Of a stretch of 64,000 bases of DNA, positions 35,225 through 43,835 are shown one piece after another; within the stretch, counting starts at the first letter, position 1, and each line of letters opens with the position of its first letter. The translations under genes were made by a program, and so were the position numbers. Source of the DNA: Thermoleophilales bacterium (GTDB lineage: Bacteria; Actinomycetota; Thermoleophilia; Solirubrobacterales; 70-9). The notes below the pieces were generated by a model that was given only the letters and a program-made list of their open reading frames with translations, made no database searches and had not been told where the DNA came from. The stretch is taken from the NCBI GenBank assembly GCA_020636895.1, contig JACJWZ010000002.1:930001-994000 (forward strand). Direction: 5' to 3'.

Positions 35225-36187
35225 ATGGCCCTGCTGTCCCGCAAGAAGAAGGCCGACGCGGCGCGCCCGCCGGTCCCATTCATCGTCGGCGTCGGTCGCT
35301 CCGGCACGACGATGCTGCGGCTGATGCTCGACGCTCATCCGGAGCTGACGATCCCGCCGGAGACGCACTTCGTCCCCGATCTGATCGACGCGATCGAGGG
35401 CGGCGCGACGCCCGAGCAGGCCGTCGAGGTGATGACCGCGGTGCGGCAGTGGGGCGACCTCCACACCGAGCCCGGGGAGGTGCTGGAGCGCTGGCGCTCC
35501 CTCGACAGCTTCGAGGCGGGCCCCGCCCTGCGCTCCTTCTACGAGATCTTCCCCGAGCGCATGAGCAAGCCCCGATACGGGGAGAAGACCCCCGCCTACG
35601 TGAAGTCGATGATCAAGATCGAGGGGGTGATGCCGGAGGCGCGGTTCATCCACGTGATCCGCGACGGCCGCGACGTGGCGCTCTCGCGCTGGAAGCGGAC
35701 GCTCGGCGACAAGGACCCGGCTCCCGCCTCGAAGGTCGCCGAGACCTGGGCGCGCCGCATCCGCCGCGCCCAGCGCCACGGCAAGAAGGTCGACCACTAC
35801 ATGGAGCTCCGCTACGAGGACCTCGTCACCGACACCGAGCCCAACCTGCGGCGGATCTGCGACTACCTCGAGCTCGACTGGGACCCGGTCGTCCTCACCT
35901 ACTACGAGCACGCCGCCGACCGCATGGCGGAGATGGCCCGCGACCTCCCCGCGATCGAGGGCAAGCCGACGCGGCCCGGCTCCGAGCGCATGCAGGCCCA
36001 TGCGATGACGCAGAAGCCGCCGGACCCGAGCGCTATGTACCGGTGGAAGGAGAAGATGAAGCCGGAGGACGTCGCGGCCTTCGACGCCGCCGCCGGCGAG
36101 CTGCTCGCCGAGCTCGGCTACGAGGTCGGCACGGCCGAGGGAGCCGCATCCGGTGCCGAGGGCGGATCGGCCTCCCCTCCCCCATGA
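35225..36187 (+). CDS. Sulfotransferase, TPST-like (island copy 1)
   Basis: This 320-residue protein has the PAPS 5'-phosphosulfate loop VGVGRSGTT (21-29), followed by RLMLDAHPELTIPPETHFVP. The Glu of PETHF lines up with the catalytic Glu of tyrosylprotein sulfotransferases. YGEKTPAY (118-125) holds the conserved Lys, and FIHVIRDGRDVALS (141-154) is the 3'-phosphate site. The C-terminal FE/RYEDLVTDTEPNLRRICDY segment is shared with all island copies. Whether it sulfates protein or glycan is open; glycosyltransferase neighbours favour a glycan. It overlaps the O-methyltransferase gene by 4 bases. Confidence 0.88.
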   Translation: MALLSRKKKADAARPPVPFIVGVGRSGTTMLRLMLDAHPELTIPPETHFVPDLIDAIEGGATPEQAVEVMTAVRQWGDLHTEPGEVLERWRSLDSFEAGPALRSFYEIFPERMSKPRYGEKTPAYVKSMIKIEGVMPEARFIHVIRDGRDVALSRWKRTLGDKDPAPASKVAETWARRIRRAQRHGKKVDHYMELRYEDLVTDTEPNLRRICDYLELDWDPVVLTYYEHAADRMAEMARDLPAIEGKPTRPGSERMQAHAMTQKPPDPSAMYRWKEKMKPEDVAAFDAAAGELLAELGYEVGTAEGAASGAEGGSASPPP

Positions 36188-36900
36188 GCGACGGCGGCGG
36201 CAAGTTCACGGCCCTGAGCGCCGAGCTCCACGACTACATCGTCGCCCACGGCTCTCGTGAGGACGGCGCCCTCGCGCGCGTCCGCGAAAGCACCGCGGCG
36301 CTCGGCGACCTCGCGGTCATGCAGGTCTCCCCCGACCAGGGCGCGCTGCTGACGATGCTGGCCCGGCTCGTCGGCGCCACCCGCGCGATCGAGCTCGGGA
36401 CCTTCACCGGCTACTCGGCGATCTGCATCGCCCGCGGCCTCACCGCCGGCGGCACACTGCTCGCCTGCGAGCTCGATCCCGAGCGGGCCGAGAGCGCGCG
36501 CGCCAACTTCACCGACGCCGGGGTGGCCGACCGGATCGAGGTCCGCGTCGGACCGGCGCAGGAGACGCTGAACGCGCTGCTGGCGGCCGAGGGCTCCGAT
36601 CCCTCCGGCTTCGACACCACGCCCTTCGACCTCGCCTTCATCGACGCCGACAAGTCCGGCTACCCGGGCTACTACGAGAGCTGCCTCGAGCTCGTCCGCG
36701 CGGGCGGTCTGATCGTGATCGACAACGTCCTGCGCGGCGGCGCTGTCCTCGACCCCGCGACGACCGCCCCCGACCGCAGCGACGGCGACGAGGGAACCCG
36801 CGCGATCGTCGAGCTCAACGAGCGGATCGCAACCGACGAGCGGGTCGACGTCGCGATGCTCGGCGTCGCCGACGGGATCACGCTCGCGCGCAAGCGCTGA
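36184..36900 (+). CDS. O-methyltransferase (catechol-OMT type)
   Basis: This 238-residue class I enzyme of methyltransferase family 3 has QVSPDQGALLTMLARLVGA, motif I AIELGTFTGYSAICIARG, the AdoMet acidic end ACELDPERAE, and FDLAFIDADKSGYPGYYE with the metal-binding Asp. IVIDNVLRGGAVLDP follows. Such enzymes methylate vicinal hydroxyls in a divalent-metal-dependent way. It is coupled to the sulfotransferase (ATG 36184 within its stop) and precedes a glycosyltransferase by 25 bp. Decoration of the same product is plausible. Confidence 0.93.
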   Translation: MSDGGGKFTALSAELHDYIVAHGSREDGALARVRESTAALGDLAVMQVSPDQGALLTMLARLVGATRAIELGTFTGYSAICIARGLTAGGTLLACELDPERAESARANFTDAGVADRIEVRVGPAQETLNALLAAEGSDPSGFDTTPFDLAFIDADKSGYPGYYESCLELVRAGGLIVIDNVLRGGAVLDPATTAPDRSDGDEGTRAIVELNERIATDERVDVAMLGVADGITLARKR

Positions 36901-36925
36901 GGCGAGCCGCGGAGCCGGACTGACC

Positions 36926-38008
36926 GTGCGCGTCGGGATCGTCAGCAAGTGGTCGGCGAGCGGGCAGGCGGTCGTCGCGCGCCAGATCCGCTCCGCGCTC
37001 GACGGCCTCGGCCACGAGACCTTCGTCCTCGCCCGTCCCGGCTCCGGCCCGCGGGCGCAGCTCGCCGCGCAGGGACCGCTCGACCCGGTCTGGGACCAGC
37101 CGCGCGTCACCCAGGGCTCCCAGCACGAGATGGAGCCGGGCGAGTACCGCGGCTGGGCGCAGGAGCATGGCCTCGAGGCGATCCTGTTCGACGAGAACTA
37201 CCAGTGGGAGGCCGTCGCCTCGCTGCGGCGTATGGGGGTCCGCACGATCGGCCGCTTCGTCTGGGAGTACTTCGGCGCCGAACACGTGCAGCCGGCGCTG
37301 ACCGCCTACGACACTGTCTACTCCCTGCATCGCGGTGAGCGCGACCGCTACGCCGAGCTCGGGATCGACTCGCCCTACGTGCAGTGGGGTATCCACCCGG
37401 AGCTGATGATGGACGGGGATGGCGAGGCGAGCGACCGGGGCGACGTCGTGACGTACTACTTCCCCGGCTCCTACCTGGGGCGGCGCAAGCCGATCCGCAA
37501 GGTCATCAAGGCCTTCGGGCGCGCCGAGGGGGAGCACCTCCGGCTACTCATCAACGCGCAGGTGCCGCGCAACGACGAGATGCTGCGCGAGGCGGCCGCC
37601 GCCGACCCGAGGATCGAGCTCGTCCTCGAGGACGAGCCGGAGGAGGAGCACCGGCGCCGCTTCGCCTCCTGCGACGTCTGTCTCGCGCCGTCACGCTGGG
37701 AGGGCCTCGGCCTTCCCCTCTACGAGGCGACCGCGTTCGGCCTCCCGATCATCACCAACGACAAGCCGCCGATGTCGGAGCTCGTGCTCGACGGCCGCTC
37801 CGGGATCCTCGTCCCCTCCGAGCGCAACGGCGAGGCGCGCTCGGGGATCCCCGCCTGGGACCCGGACGTGCGCGCGCTCACGGCCGCGATCAAGCGCCTC
37901 GGCGAGCGCGAAGAGCTCGAGCGCATGCGCGCCGGCGTCGTTGAGCTGCAGCGCGAGCGTGACTGGTCGATCACGGTGTCCGGCCTCGAGAAGCTGCTCG
38001 GCGGCTGA
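36926..38008 (+). CDS. GT4-type glycosyltransferase (paralog 3 of 5)
   Basis: This 360-residue protein starts at GTG 36926. It has GIVSKWSASGQAVVARQIRS, where the usual FNRGQ is SASGQ, then FDENYQWEAV, IGRFVWEYFGAEHV, RGERDRYAELGIDSPYVQWG, and APSRWEGLGLPLYEATAFGL with the E-x7-E motif. FNRG is otherwise constant among the paralogs, so this copy may use a different donor or acceptor. It follows the O-methyltransferase gene. Confidence 0.88.
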   Translation: MRVGIVSKWSASGQAVVARQIRSALDGLGHETFVLARPGSGPRAQLAAQGPLDPVWDQPRVTQGSQHEMEPGEYRGWAQEHGLEAILFDENYQWEAVASLRRMGVRTIGRFVWEYFGAEHVQPALTAYDTVYSLHRGERDRYAELGIDSPYVQWGIHPELMMDGDGEASDRGDVVTYYFPGSYLGRRKPIRKVIKAFGRAEGEHLRLLINAQVPRNDEMLREAAAADPRIELVLEDEPEEEHRRRFASCDVCLAPSRWEGLGLPLYEATAFGLPIITNDKPPMSELVLDGRSGILVPSERNGEARSGIPAWDPDVRALTAAIKRLGEREELERMRAGVVELQRERDWSITVSGLEKLLGG

Positions 38009-38015
38009 CCGCGGC

Positions 38016-38021
38016 TACCCT
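38016..38021 (+). promoter_or_regulatory. Candidate internal -10 box for the 38034 methyltransferase
   Basis: TACCCT lies 12 nt before the ATG at 38034 and 8 bp after the previous stop. It could be a second promoter inside the island. Confidence 0.3.
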
Positions 38022-38033
38022 GCCCGCTGCGAG

Positions 38034-38738
38034 ATGAACCCGTCCAACGAAAAGCTCGAGGACCTCGACCAGGAGCTTCGCGCGACCGGCTGGCCGACCC
38101 GGTGGGAGCGCTTCCGGCTGCCGGTCGAGCTCGAGGGCCGGACCTTCCTCGACGTCGGCTGCTGGGAGGGCGTCCACTGCGCCGAGGCGGTGCGGCGAGG
38201 GGCGGCTGAGGTCGTCGGCGTCGACCTCTGCACGAGCCCCGAGCTACTCGACAACGTCGAGCGCTACGGCTTCGACTTCGCGCAGATGGACGTCTTCGGC
38301 GAATCCTTCCCGGCGCTGGGTAAGTTCGACGTCGTTCTCTGCTCGGGCCTCTTCCCCACCGCGCAGAGCCCGGCGCTCCTGCTCTCCCGGCTTCGCAATG
38401 TGAGCGGCGACCTGCTCGTGCTCGAGACACCGGTCACCGAGGTCGGCGGCTCCGATCCGGTCCTCCTCTTCCAGGGTGGTGACGACGGGACGCCCAACCG
38501 CTCGCACTGGTGGGCTCCCAACGTCGTCTGCGTCGAGCGCATGCTCGCGGCCGCCGGGTTCGCGGGGATCTCGAAGGTCTGGGACAAGCCGAGCGACGGG
38601 GGCGCCGCCGGGCGCGCCTGCTTCCACGCGGTCCCGAGCGAGCGCGCCGATCGTCGCAGCCTGCAGCCGCGCAGGCCGAAGGACATGAGCGTCAACGGCG
38701 GCAGCCGGATGAAGCACCGCGGCGACAAGCCTTCTTGA
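38034..38738 (+). CDS. SAM-dependent methyltransferase
   Basis: This 234-residue protein starts at ATG 38034. Motif I is FLDVGCWEGVHCAEAVRRGA (about 40-59), followed by VVGVDLCTSPELLDNV, FAQMDVFGESFPALGKFDVV and LCSGLFPTAQSPALLLSRL. It resembles the class that includes CmoB-like and glycan-modifying methyltransferases. The C-terminus is basic (RPKDMSVNGGSRMKHRGDK). Its stop overlaps the TTG start of the next glycosyltransferase (TTGA), so they are coupled. Confidence 0.85.
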   Translation: MNPSNEKLEDLDQELRATGWPTRWERFRLPVELEGRTFLDVGCWEGVHCAEAVRRGAAEVVGVDLCTSPELLDNVERYGFDFAQMDVFGESFPALGKFDVVLCSGLFPTAQSPALLLSRLRNVSGDLLVLETPVTEVGGSDPVLLFQGGDDGTPNRSHWWAPNVVCVERMLAAAGFAGISKVWDKPSDGGAAGRACFHAVPSERADRRSLQPRRPKDMSVNGGSRMKHRGDKPS

Positions 38739-39808
38739 ACGTCGGGATCGTCAGCAAGTGGTTCAACCGCGGCCAGCCGGTCGTCGGCCGCCAGCTCCGC
38801 TCCGCGGTCGACACCCTCGGGCACAGCAGCTTCGTCCTCGCCAAGCCGCGGCGTGAGAAGGGGCCGAAGCCGGGCGCGCTCGAACTGACGGGGGTATGGG
38901 ACCAGCCCGGCGTCACCCCCGCCTCGGCGTTCGAAACGCCGCTGGCCGAGTACGTCGACTGGGTCGAGGCGAACTCGCTCGACGTCGTCCTCTGCGACCA
39001 GAACTACCAGTTCGACGAGCTCGCTCAACTCCGGGCGCGCGGCGTGCGGGTGATCGGGCGGTTCGTCTGGGAGCACTTCACGCGAGAGCACCTCGACCCT
39101 GCGCGCGCCGCATACGACGTCGTCTACTCGGTCACGCACGCGGAGCAGGAGCGCTACCTGGGGTGGGGCCTGGAGACGCCGCGGGTGCCATGGGGGATCC
39201 ACCCCGAGCTTCTCGCCGTCGAGCCGCGGCGATCCAGCGACGGCCTCGTCCGCTTCGTCTTCCCCGGTGGCTTCCTCGGCCACCGCAAGCCCGCCGAGCC
39301 GGTCATCGAGGCGTTCACCGCGGCCCGCGGCGAGCACCTGCGGCTGCTGGTGAAGGCGCAGGTGAAGCGCTCCCGACTCAGCGAGATCGAGGCGCTGGTC
39401 GCCGGCGATCCGCGAATCGAGCTGCGCCTCGCCGACGAGCCCTGGGAGGAGCATCTCGCCGCGATCGCCGCCAACGACGTCTCGATCTCACCCTCACGCT
39501 GGGAGGGACTCGGGCTTCCTCTGTACGAAGCGGTCGCCTTCGGGATGCCGACGATCTGCAACGACGACCCGCCGATGAACGAGGTGATCGTCGACGGCGA
39601 CAACGGCCTGCTCGTCCCCTCCCACCCCGACGGCGAGGCGCGCTCCGGCATCCCGGCGCGCCGGCCCGACATCCCGGCGATGAGCGCGGCGATAGAGCGG
39701 CTTGGGGGCGGCGCCGTGCTCGCCGAGCTGCGGGAAGGCGCGGTGCGCTCGCGCCGGCGCTTCCGCTGGGAGGACACCGTCGCGGCGCTCGGCGGGCTGC
39801 TCGGCTGA
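38735..39808 (+). CDS. GT4-type glycosyltransferase (paralog 4 of 5)
   Basis: This 357-residue protein starts at TTG 38735, within the preceding stop codon. NVGIVSKWFNRGQPVVGRQL, CDQNYQFDELAQLRARG, IGRFVWEHFTREHL, YSVTHAEQERYLGWGLETPR and SPSRWEGLGLPLYEAVAFGM (E-x7-E) match the paralogs across the full length. The TTG is the only start near the conserved N-terminus; earlier in-frame starts would run far into the methyltransferase gene. Confidence 0.88.
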   Translation: MNVGIVSKWFNRGQPVVGRQLRSAVDTLGHSSFVLAKPRREKGPKPGALELTGVWDQPGVTPASAFETPLAEYVDWVEANSLDVVLCDQNYQFDELAQLRARGVRVIGRFVWEHFTREHLDPARAAYDVVYSVTHAEQERYLGWGLETPRVPWGIHPELLAVEPRRSSDGLVRFVFPGGFLGHRKPAEPVIEAFTAARGEHLRLLVKAQVKRSRLSEIEALVAGDPRIELRLADEPWEEHLAAIAANDVSISPSRWEGLGLPLYEAVAFGMPTICNDDPPMNEVIVDGDNGLLVPSHPDGEARSGIPARRPDIPAMSAAIERLGGGAVLAELREGAVRSRRRFRWEDTVAALGGLLG

Positions 39809-39834
39809 GCGCCTCCCGCCGAGCACCTGCTGCG

Positions 39835-39881
39835 CCAACGTCCCTGAGTACCCCTCACAGGGGGTGGTGCGGGACGTTCGA
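39835..39881. repeat. Hairpin distantly similar to family A repeats
   Basis: AACGTCCC (39837-39844) pairs with GGGACGTT (39871-39878), and a nested stem ACCCC/GGGGT (39850-39865) lies inside. Length, AGGGGGT core and GACGTTCG end recall family A, but overall identity is low. It lies just after a glycosyltransferase gene and may be a terminator. Confidence 0.5.
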
Positions 39882-39932
39882 TGGGGAGGTGGCGGAGCGG
39901 CGGCCACCTGCGCCGAGTGGCAACCGCGGCAG

Positions 39933-39938
39933 TATCGT
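39933..39938 (+). promoter_or_regulatory. Candidate -10 box for the M19-type dipeptidase gene
   Basis: TATCGT lies 10 nt before the ATG at 39949. It supports this start, which gives a signal peptide. Confidence 0.35.
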
Positions 39939-39948
39939 CGCCTTGGCG

Positions 39949-42516
39949 ATGCGGGACGTGATCGGGACGAGCCGCGCGGGGCTTGCCGCGTTGATGGCGC
40001 TGGGCGCCGCGCTGGCCTGCGCGCTCGCGGCGGTCCCCGCCGATGCGCAGAACGACGAACGCCAGACCCGCTACTCGCTCGCCGGTGGCTGCTGGGCGAT
40101 CCAGCCCGCCAGCGGCGGCTTCCTGCAGCGCGCCGGCGCCGGCTACAACGACCTCGGGACCGCGCCGCCGCGCTCGGAGGCCTTCCGCCTGCAAGCGACG
40201 ACGCTGGGGCGCTACCTGCTCTACGGCTCGAAGGCCGAGTTCCTCGCCGCCGGCGACGGGGACGCGATCGTCGCCGCGAGCACACCCAGCCCGGCCGCCG
40301 ACTGGGCCGTCGTCGGGAAGGGCGACGGCCAGTTCGAGATCCGCAACTCCGCCACCGACCGACCACTGCTGCGGCGCGCGGACGGCGTCGTCGCTCAGGG
40401 ATCCCCGGGCCAGTCGGATCGCACGACGCTGTTCGGGTTCGAGAACTCGTCCGGCTGCGCCGTCTACCCGGAGATCTCCCTGAACGCGACCGGCAAGCCG
40501 CGCGGCGGCTCCACCCCATTCACCGAGGCAACGGGGATGGCCGACATGCACAACCACGTCAGCGCCTTCGAGTTCCTCGGCGGCCGCGCCCACTGCGGCA
40601 AGCCGTGGGACGCCTACGGCGTCGCCTACGCGCTGGTCGACTGCCCCGACCACTACCCCAACGGCGCCGGCGCGATCCTCGAGAACCTCTTCTACGGCAA
40701 CCCGGCGCGCACCCACGACCCGGTCGGCTGGCCGACCTTCAAGAGCTGGCCGGCCTACGACTCGCTCACCCACGAGCAGACCTACTACCGCTGGCTCGAG
40801 CGCGCATGGATGGGCGGCGAGCGGCTGATGGTCAACAACCTCGTCGAGAACGGGGTGCTCTGCCGCCTCTACCCCTACAAGCAGAACTCGTGCGACGAGA
40901 TGGACGCGGTGCGGCTGCAGGCCGCGCGCATGCATCAGCTCCAGGACTACATCGACGCGCAGGCGGGCGGCCCCGGCGAGGGCTTCTTCCGGATCGTCAC
41001 CAATCCGTTCGAGGCGCGGCGGGTGATCAACGACGGCAAGCTCGCGGTCGTCCTCGGCATCGAGGAGTCGGAGCTGTTCGGATGCACCGAGTTCCAGGAC
41101 GTCCCGCAATGCACGCTGCAGGACGTCGAGGACGGGATCCGAGAGGTCAAGAAGCTCGGGGTCAGCTCGCTCTACCCCGTCCACAAGTTCGACAACGCGT
41201 TCGGCGGCACGCGGTTCGACGAGGGCGCGGTCGGGGGCGTGATCAACACCGGGCAGTTCACCCTCAGCGGCCACTTCTGGGAGATCGAGCCCTGCGCCGG
41301 CGACGAAGCCGACAACACGATCGCCACCTCGACCGGGGGGCTCCTGCCGCTGTCTGCCTCGCAGGCCGCCGACGAGCTCTCCGGCGACGAGGAGGCGGGG
41401 CTGATCGAGGGCGGCTTCGCCGCCTACGGCGACGGCGGCACCGAGAGCGACGCCGACCCGGTCCCCGGGCTCCCGGTCTACCCGGATCCGCCGCACTGCA
41501 ACAAGCGCGGGCTCACCGACCTCGGGGCGAAGCTGGTCGACCTGATGATCGACAACCACATGCTGATCGAGGTCGACCACATGAGCGTGAAGACGCGCGA
41601 CGCGGTGCTCGACATCCTCCGCAAGCGCGGCTACTCGGGCGTGCTCAGCGGCCATGAGTGGAGCGACAAGCACTCCTACGCGCCGATCCTCGGCCTCGGC
41701 GGGATGGTCGGAGGGCGCGCCAACAACGTCGAGGACTTCGTAGCCGATTACGAGAAGTACTCGAAGCAGAGGTCGTCCAAGTACTTCTTCGGGTGGGGCT
41801 ACGGACCGGACGCCAACGGCCTCGGCCAGCTCCCCGAGCCGAGCGAGGACGGCCACCCCGTCAGCTACCCCTTCAAGTCGCTCGACGGCGGCGTCACCTT
41901 CGACCGGCAGGTCAGCGGCGAGCGCACCTTCGACGTCAACACCGACGGCACCGCCCACTACGGACTGCTGCCGGACTGGTTCGAGGACCTGCGCCTCGCT
42001 GACGGCGACGGCGATCTCACCCGCGACCTCCAGCGCGGGGCCGAGGCCTACCTGCAGACGTGGGAGCGCGCCTACGGCGTCGCGCCCGAGAGCTGCCGTC
42101 CGGCGAAGCAGCGGATCCGGCGCCGCGGCTACGGCGTGTTCAAGCTCAAGCAGGACGCCTTCGACGCGCTCAGGCGCGGCGGCCAGCCATCGCTGCGCGA
42201 GGACGATCACTACCTCTACTGCGTCGACGGTTCGGCGAAGGCCCGTCTGATGGTGGCGTTCGACAAGCGGGGCGCCGCAGTGATCGCGAGCAGCTCGCGG
42301 AAAGCGAAGGCGGGCGGTGTCCGCGTCGGCTCGAAGGCGAGGAGCCTGCGCGGGAAGGCGCAGAAGCGCGGCGGCGTCTACGTCTCAACCAAGAAGGGCA
42401 AGAGCCGCTACGTCTACCTCGTCCGCAAGGGGAAGGTCCGCGCGGTGGGAACGGCCACCAAGAAGGTCGCGAGCAAGAAGCGGGCGCTGAAGGGGTACTT
42501 GAAGCCGCTGCGGTGA
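39949..42516 (+). CDS. Large secreted M19-type (membrane dipeptidase-like) metallohydrolase
   Basis: This 855-residue protein starts at ATG 39949 with a signal peptide (LAALMALGAALACALAAVPA). Residues 30-180 look like a beta-trefoil-like domain (FLQRAGAGYNDLG, GRYLLYGSKAEFLAAGDG, PLLRRADGVVAQG). The hydrolase domain follows: MADMHNHVSAF with metal ligands H201 and H203, VVLGIEESELFG, LIEVDHMSVKTRDAVLDIL and VLSGHEWSDKH, the order of ligands in renal-dipeptidase/M19 enzymes. A C-terminal Lys/Arg-rich beta domain (about 740-855) may bind cell-wall polymers. Most M19 enzymes are near 350-400 residues, so the flanking domains are unusual. It lies inside the sulfotransferase/glycosyltransferase island. 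Confidence 0.82.
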   Translation: MRDVIGTSRAGLAALMALGAALACALAAVPADAQNDERQTRYSLAGGCWAIQPASGGFLQRAGAGYNDLGTAPPRSEAFRLQATTLGRYLLYGSKAEFLAAGDGDAIVAASTPSPAADWAVVGKGDGQFEIRNSATDRPLLRRADGVVAQGSPGQSDRTTLFGFENSSGCAVYPEISLNATGKPRGGSTPFTEATGMADMHNHVSAFEFLGGRAHCGKPWDAYGVAYALVDCPDHYPNGAGAILENLFYGNPARTHDPVGWPTFKSWPAYDSLTHEQTYYRWLERAWMGGERLMVNNLVENGVLCRLYPYKQNSCDEMDAVRLQAARMHQLQDYIDAQAGGPGEGFFRIVTNPFEARRVINDGKLAVVLGIEESELFGCTEFQDVPQCTLQDVEDGIREVKKLGVSSLYPVHKFDNAFGGTRFDEGAVGGVINTGQFTLSGHFWEIEPCAGDEADNTIATSTGGLLPLSASQAADELSGDEEAGLIEGGFAAYGDGGTESDADPVPGLPVYPDPPHCNKRGLTDLGAKLVDLMIDNHMLIEVDHMSVKTRDAVLDILRKRGYSGVLSGHEWSDKHSYAPILGLGGMVGGRANNVEDFVADYEKYSKQRSSKYFFGWGYGPDANGLGQLPEPSEDGHPVSYPFKSLDGGVTFDRQVSGERTFDVNTDGTAHYGLLPDWFEDLRLADGDGDLTRDLQRGAEAYLQTWERAYGVAPESCRPAKQRIRRRGYGVFKLKQDAFDALRRGGQPSLREDDHYLYCVDGSAKARLMVAFDKRGAAVIASSSRKAKAGGVRVGSKARSLRGKAQKRGGVYVSTKKGKSRYVYLVRKGKVRAVGTATKKVASKKRALKGYLKPLR

Positions 42517-42595
42517 ACGCGTGGGCGGCGGCGGGCGGCGCGGCGGCTGGTCCTCCGGCTGGCCGCGGGCGGCGCCGGTGCGGGCGGCGTCCCCG

Positions 42596-42681
42596 CCGAG
42601 TGGTCCCACATGGCGGTGCCGTCGCCAGGTCAGGCCACTCGGTGCGATTCGGTGACGCTGTCGCCAGGTCGGACCACGCGG
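42596..42681. repeat. Family B repeat plus adjacent half copy
   Basis: A full copy (42596-42642) has arms CCGAGTGG...CATGGCG and CGCCAGGT...CCACTCGG. A second right arm, CGCCAGGTCGGACCACGCGG (42662-42681), follows without its left partner. They occupy the 314-bp gene-free stretch between the dipeptidase and the sulfotransferase array; apart from these and the promoter at 42711-42739 I see nothing else there. Confidence 0.75.
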
Positions 42682-42710
42682 TGAGTTTCGTCTAGGTCGC
42701 CGCGCCGGGA

Positions 42711-42739
42711 TTGCGACGGTGCGCGGGCGGCCCTACAAT
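42711..42739 (+). promoter_or_regulatory. Promoter of the sulfotransferase array
   Basis: TTGCGA (42711-42716), a 17-bp spacer and TACAAT (42734-42739) make one of the best sigma-70-type promoters in the window. The transcript would carry a leader of about 85 nt before the ATG at 42831, unlike the leaderless pattern elsewhere. Confidence 0.55.
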
Positions 42740-42830
42740 CAGCCGTCGCCCGCGGCCCCTTCGTGTCGACGCCGCGGCAGGCGCGCTCACCGACTTCACC
42801 CCGGCCGAGGCGCCTCGACAGCCCGCATCC

Positions 42831-43835
42831 ATGTCGCCTCGCAACCCGAAAAGTCTCTGGGAGTCCCGCCGTCGCCAAGGCGCGGCCGCCGGCCGCACTC
42901 CCGCCCCTTTCGTCGTCGGGGTCAACCGCTCCGGCACGACGCTGCTGCGAATGATGCTCGACGCCCATCCGGACTTGACGATCCCGCCGGAGACGCACTT
43001 CGTCCCCGAGTTGATCGAGACCGCCGAGGACGGCGCGACGACCCCCGAAGCGCTGCTGGCGACGATCACCTCCCAGCGGGAGTGGGGCGACTTCGGGCTC
43101 AGCGAGGAGGAGCTGCTGGCGCGCTTCGAGGCGCTCGACCCGCTCACCGCCGGCGGCGCCCTGCGCGAGTTCTACGGCGCCTACGCCGAGCGGATCGGCA
43201 AGCCGCGGTGGGGGGAGAAGACGCCGATCTACGTGAAGAGCATGTGGGCGATCCAGTCGGCGTTGCCCGAGGCCCGCTTCGTGCACGTGATCCGGGACGG
43301 GCGCGACGTCGCGCTCTCGATCCGCGACCGCGCGACCAAGGAGCATCCGATCGACAGGATCGCCGAGCGCTGGGTGCGCCGGATCACCCGCGCCCGCGCC
43401 CAGGCCAAGCGTCTCGACTACTACAAGGAGATCCGCTACGAGGCGCTGATCCTCGATACCGAGCCGACGCTCCGCGAGATCCTCGAGTTCTTCGCCCTTC
43501 CCTGGGACGACGCCGTCCTCGACTACCACCAGCACTCCGCCGAGCGGCTCGAGGAGATGAAGCGGGAGCTTCCCGACCAGGGCAAGCGCACCGTCCTCAG
43601 CGTCGAGCGGCGGATGATGACCCACGCCCGCACCACCGAGAAGCCGGATCCGCGCCGCGTCAGCCGCTGGCGCGAGCACATGGACCGCGCCGACCGCGAG
43701 CTGTTCGAGTCGATCGCCGGCGATCTGCTGCGCGAGCTCGGCTACGCCACCGGCGACGGTCCCGATACCGAGCCTCGGACCGCCGAGGACCAGCCCGGGT
43801 CCACGGGCGAGGACGCCGCGGAGGCCGGCTCGTGA
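42831..43835 (+). CDS. Sulfotransferase, TPST-like (island copy 2)
   Basis: This 334-residue protein starts at ATG 42831. PAPS loop VGVNRSGTTLLRMMLDAHPD, catalytic-type PETHFVPEL, WGEKTPIYVKS with the conserved Lys, and FVHVIRDGRDVALSIRDRAT as the 3'-phosphate site are all intact. The region IRYEALILDTEPTLREILEF follows the paralogs. It is the first gene of a coupled run; its TGA lies inside the GTGA that starts the next gene. The acceptor is unknown. Confidence 0.88.
   Translation: MSPRNPKSLWESRRRQGAAAGRTPAPFVVGVNRSGTTLLRMMLDAHPDLTIPPETHFVPELIETAEDGATTPEALLATITSQREWGDFGLSEEELLARFEALDPLTAGGALREFYGAYAERIGKPRWGEKTPIYVKSMWAIQSALPEARFVHVIRDGRDVALSIRDRATKEHPIDRIAERWVRRITRARAQAKRLDYYKEIRYEALILDTEPTLREILEFFALPWDDAVLDYHQHSAERLEEMKRELPDQGKRTVLSVERRMMTHARTTEKPDPRRVSRWREHMDRADRELFESIAGDLLRELGYATGDGPDTEPRTAEDQPGSTGEDAAEAGS

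Noticed and set aside
39154..42210. A 1018-codon open frame on the minus strand
   Set aside because: It lies opposite the GT4 and M19 genes and has low-complexity, shadow-like sequence; no domain is visible.
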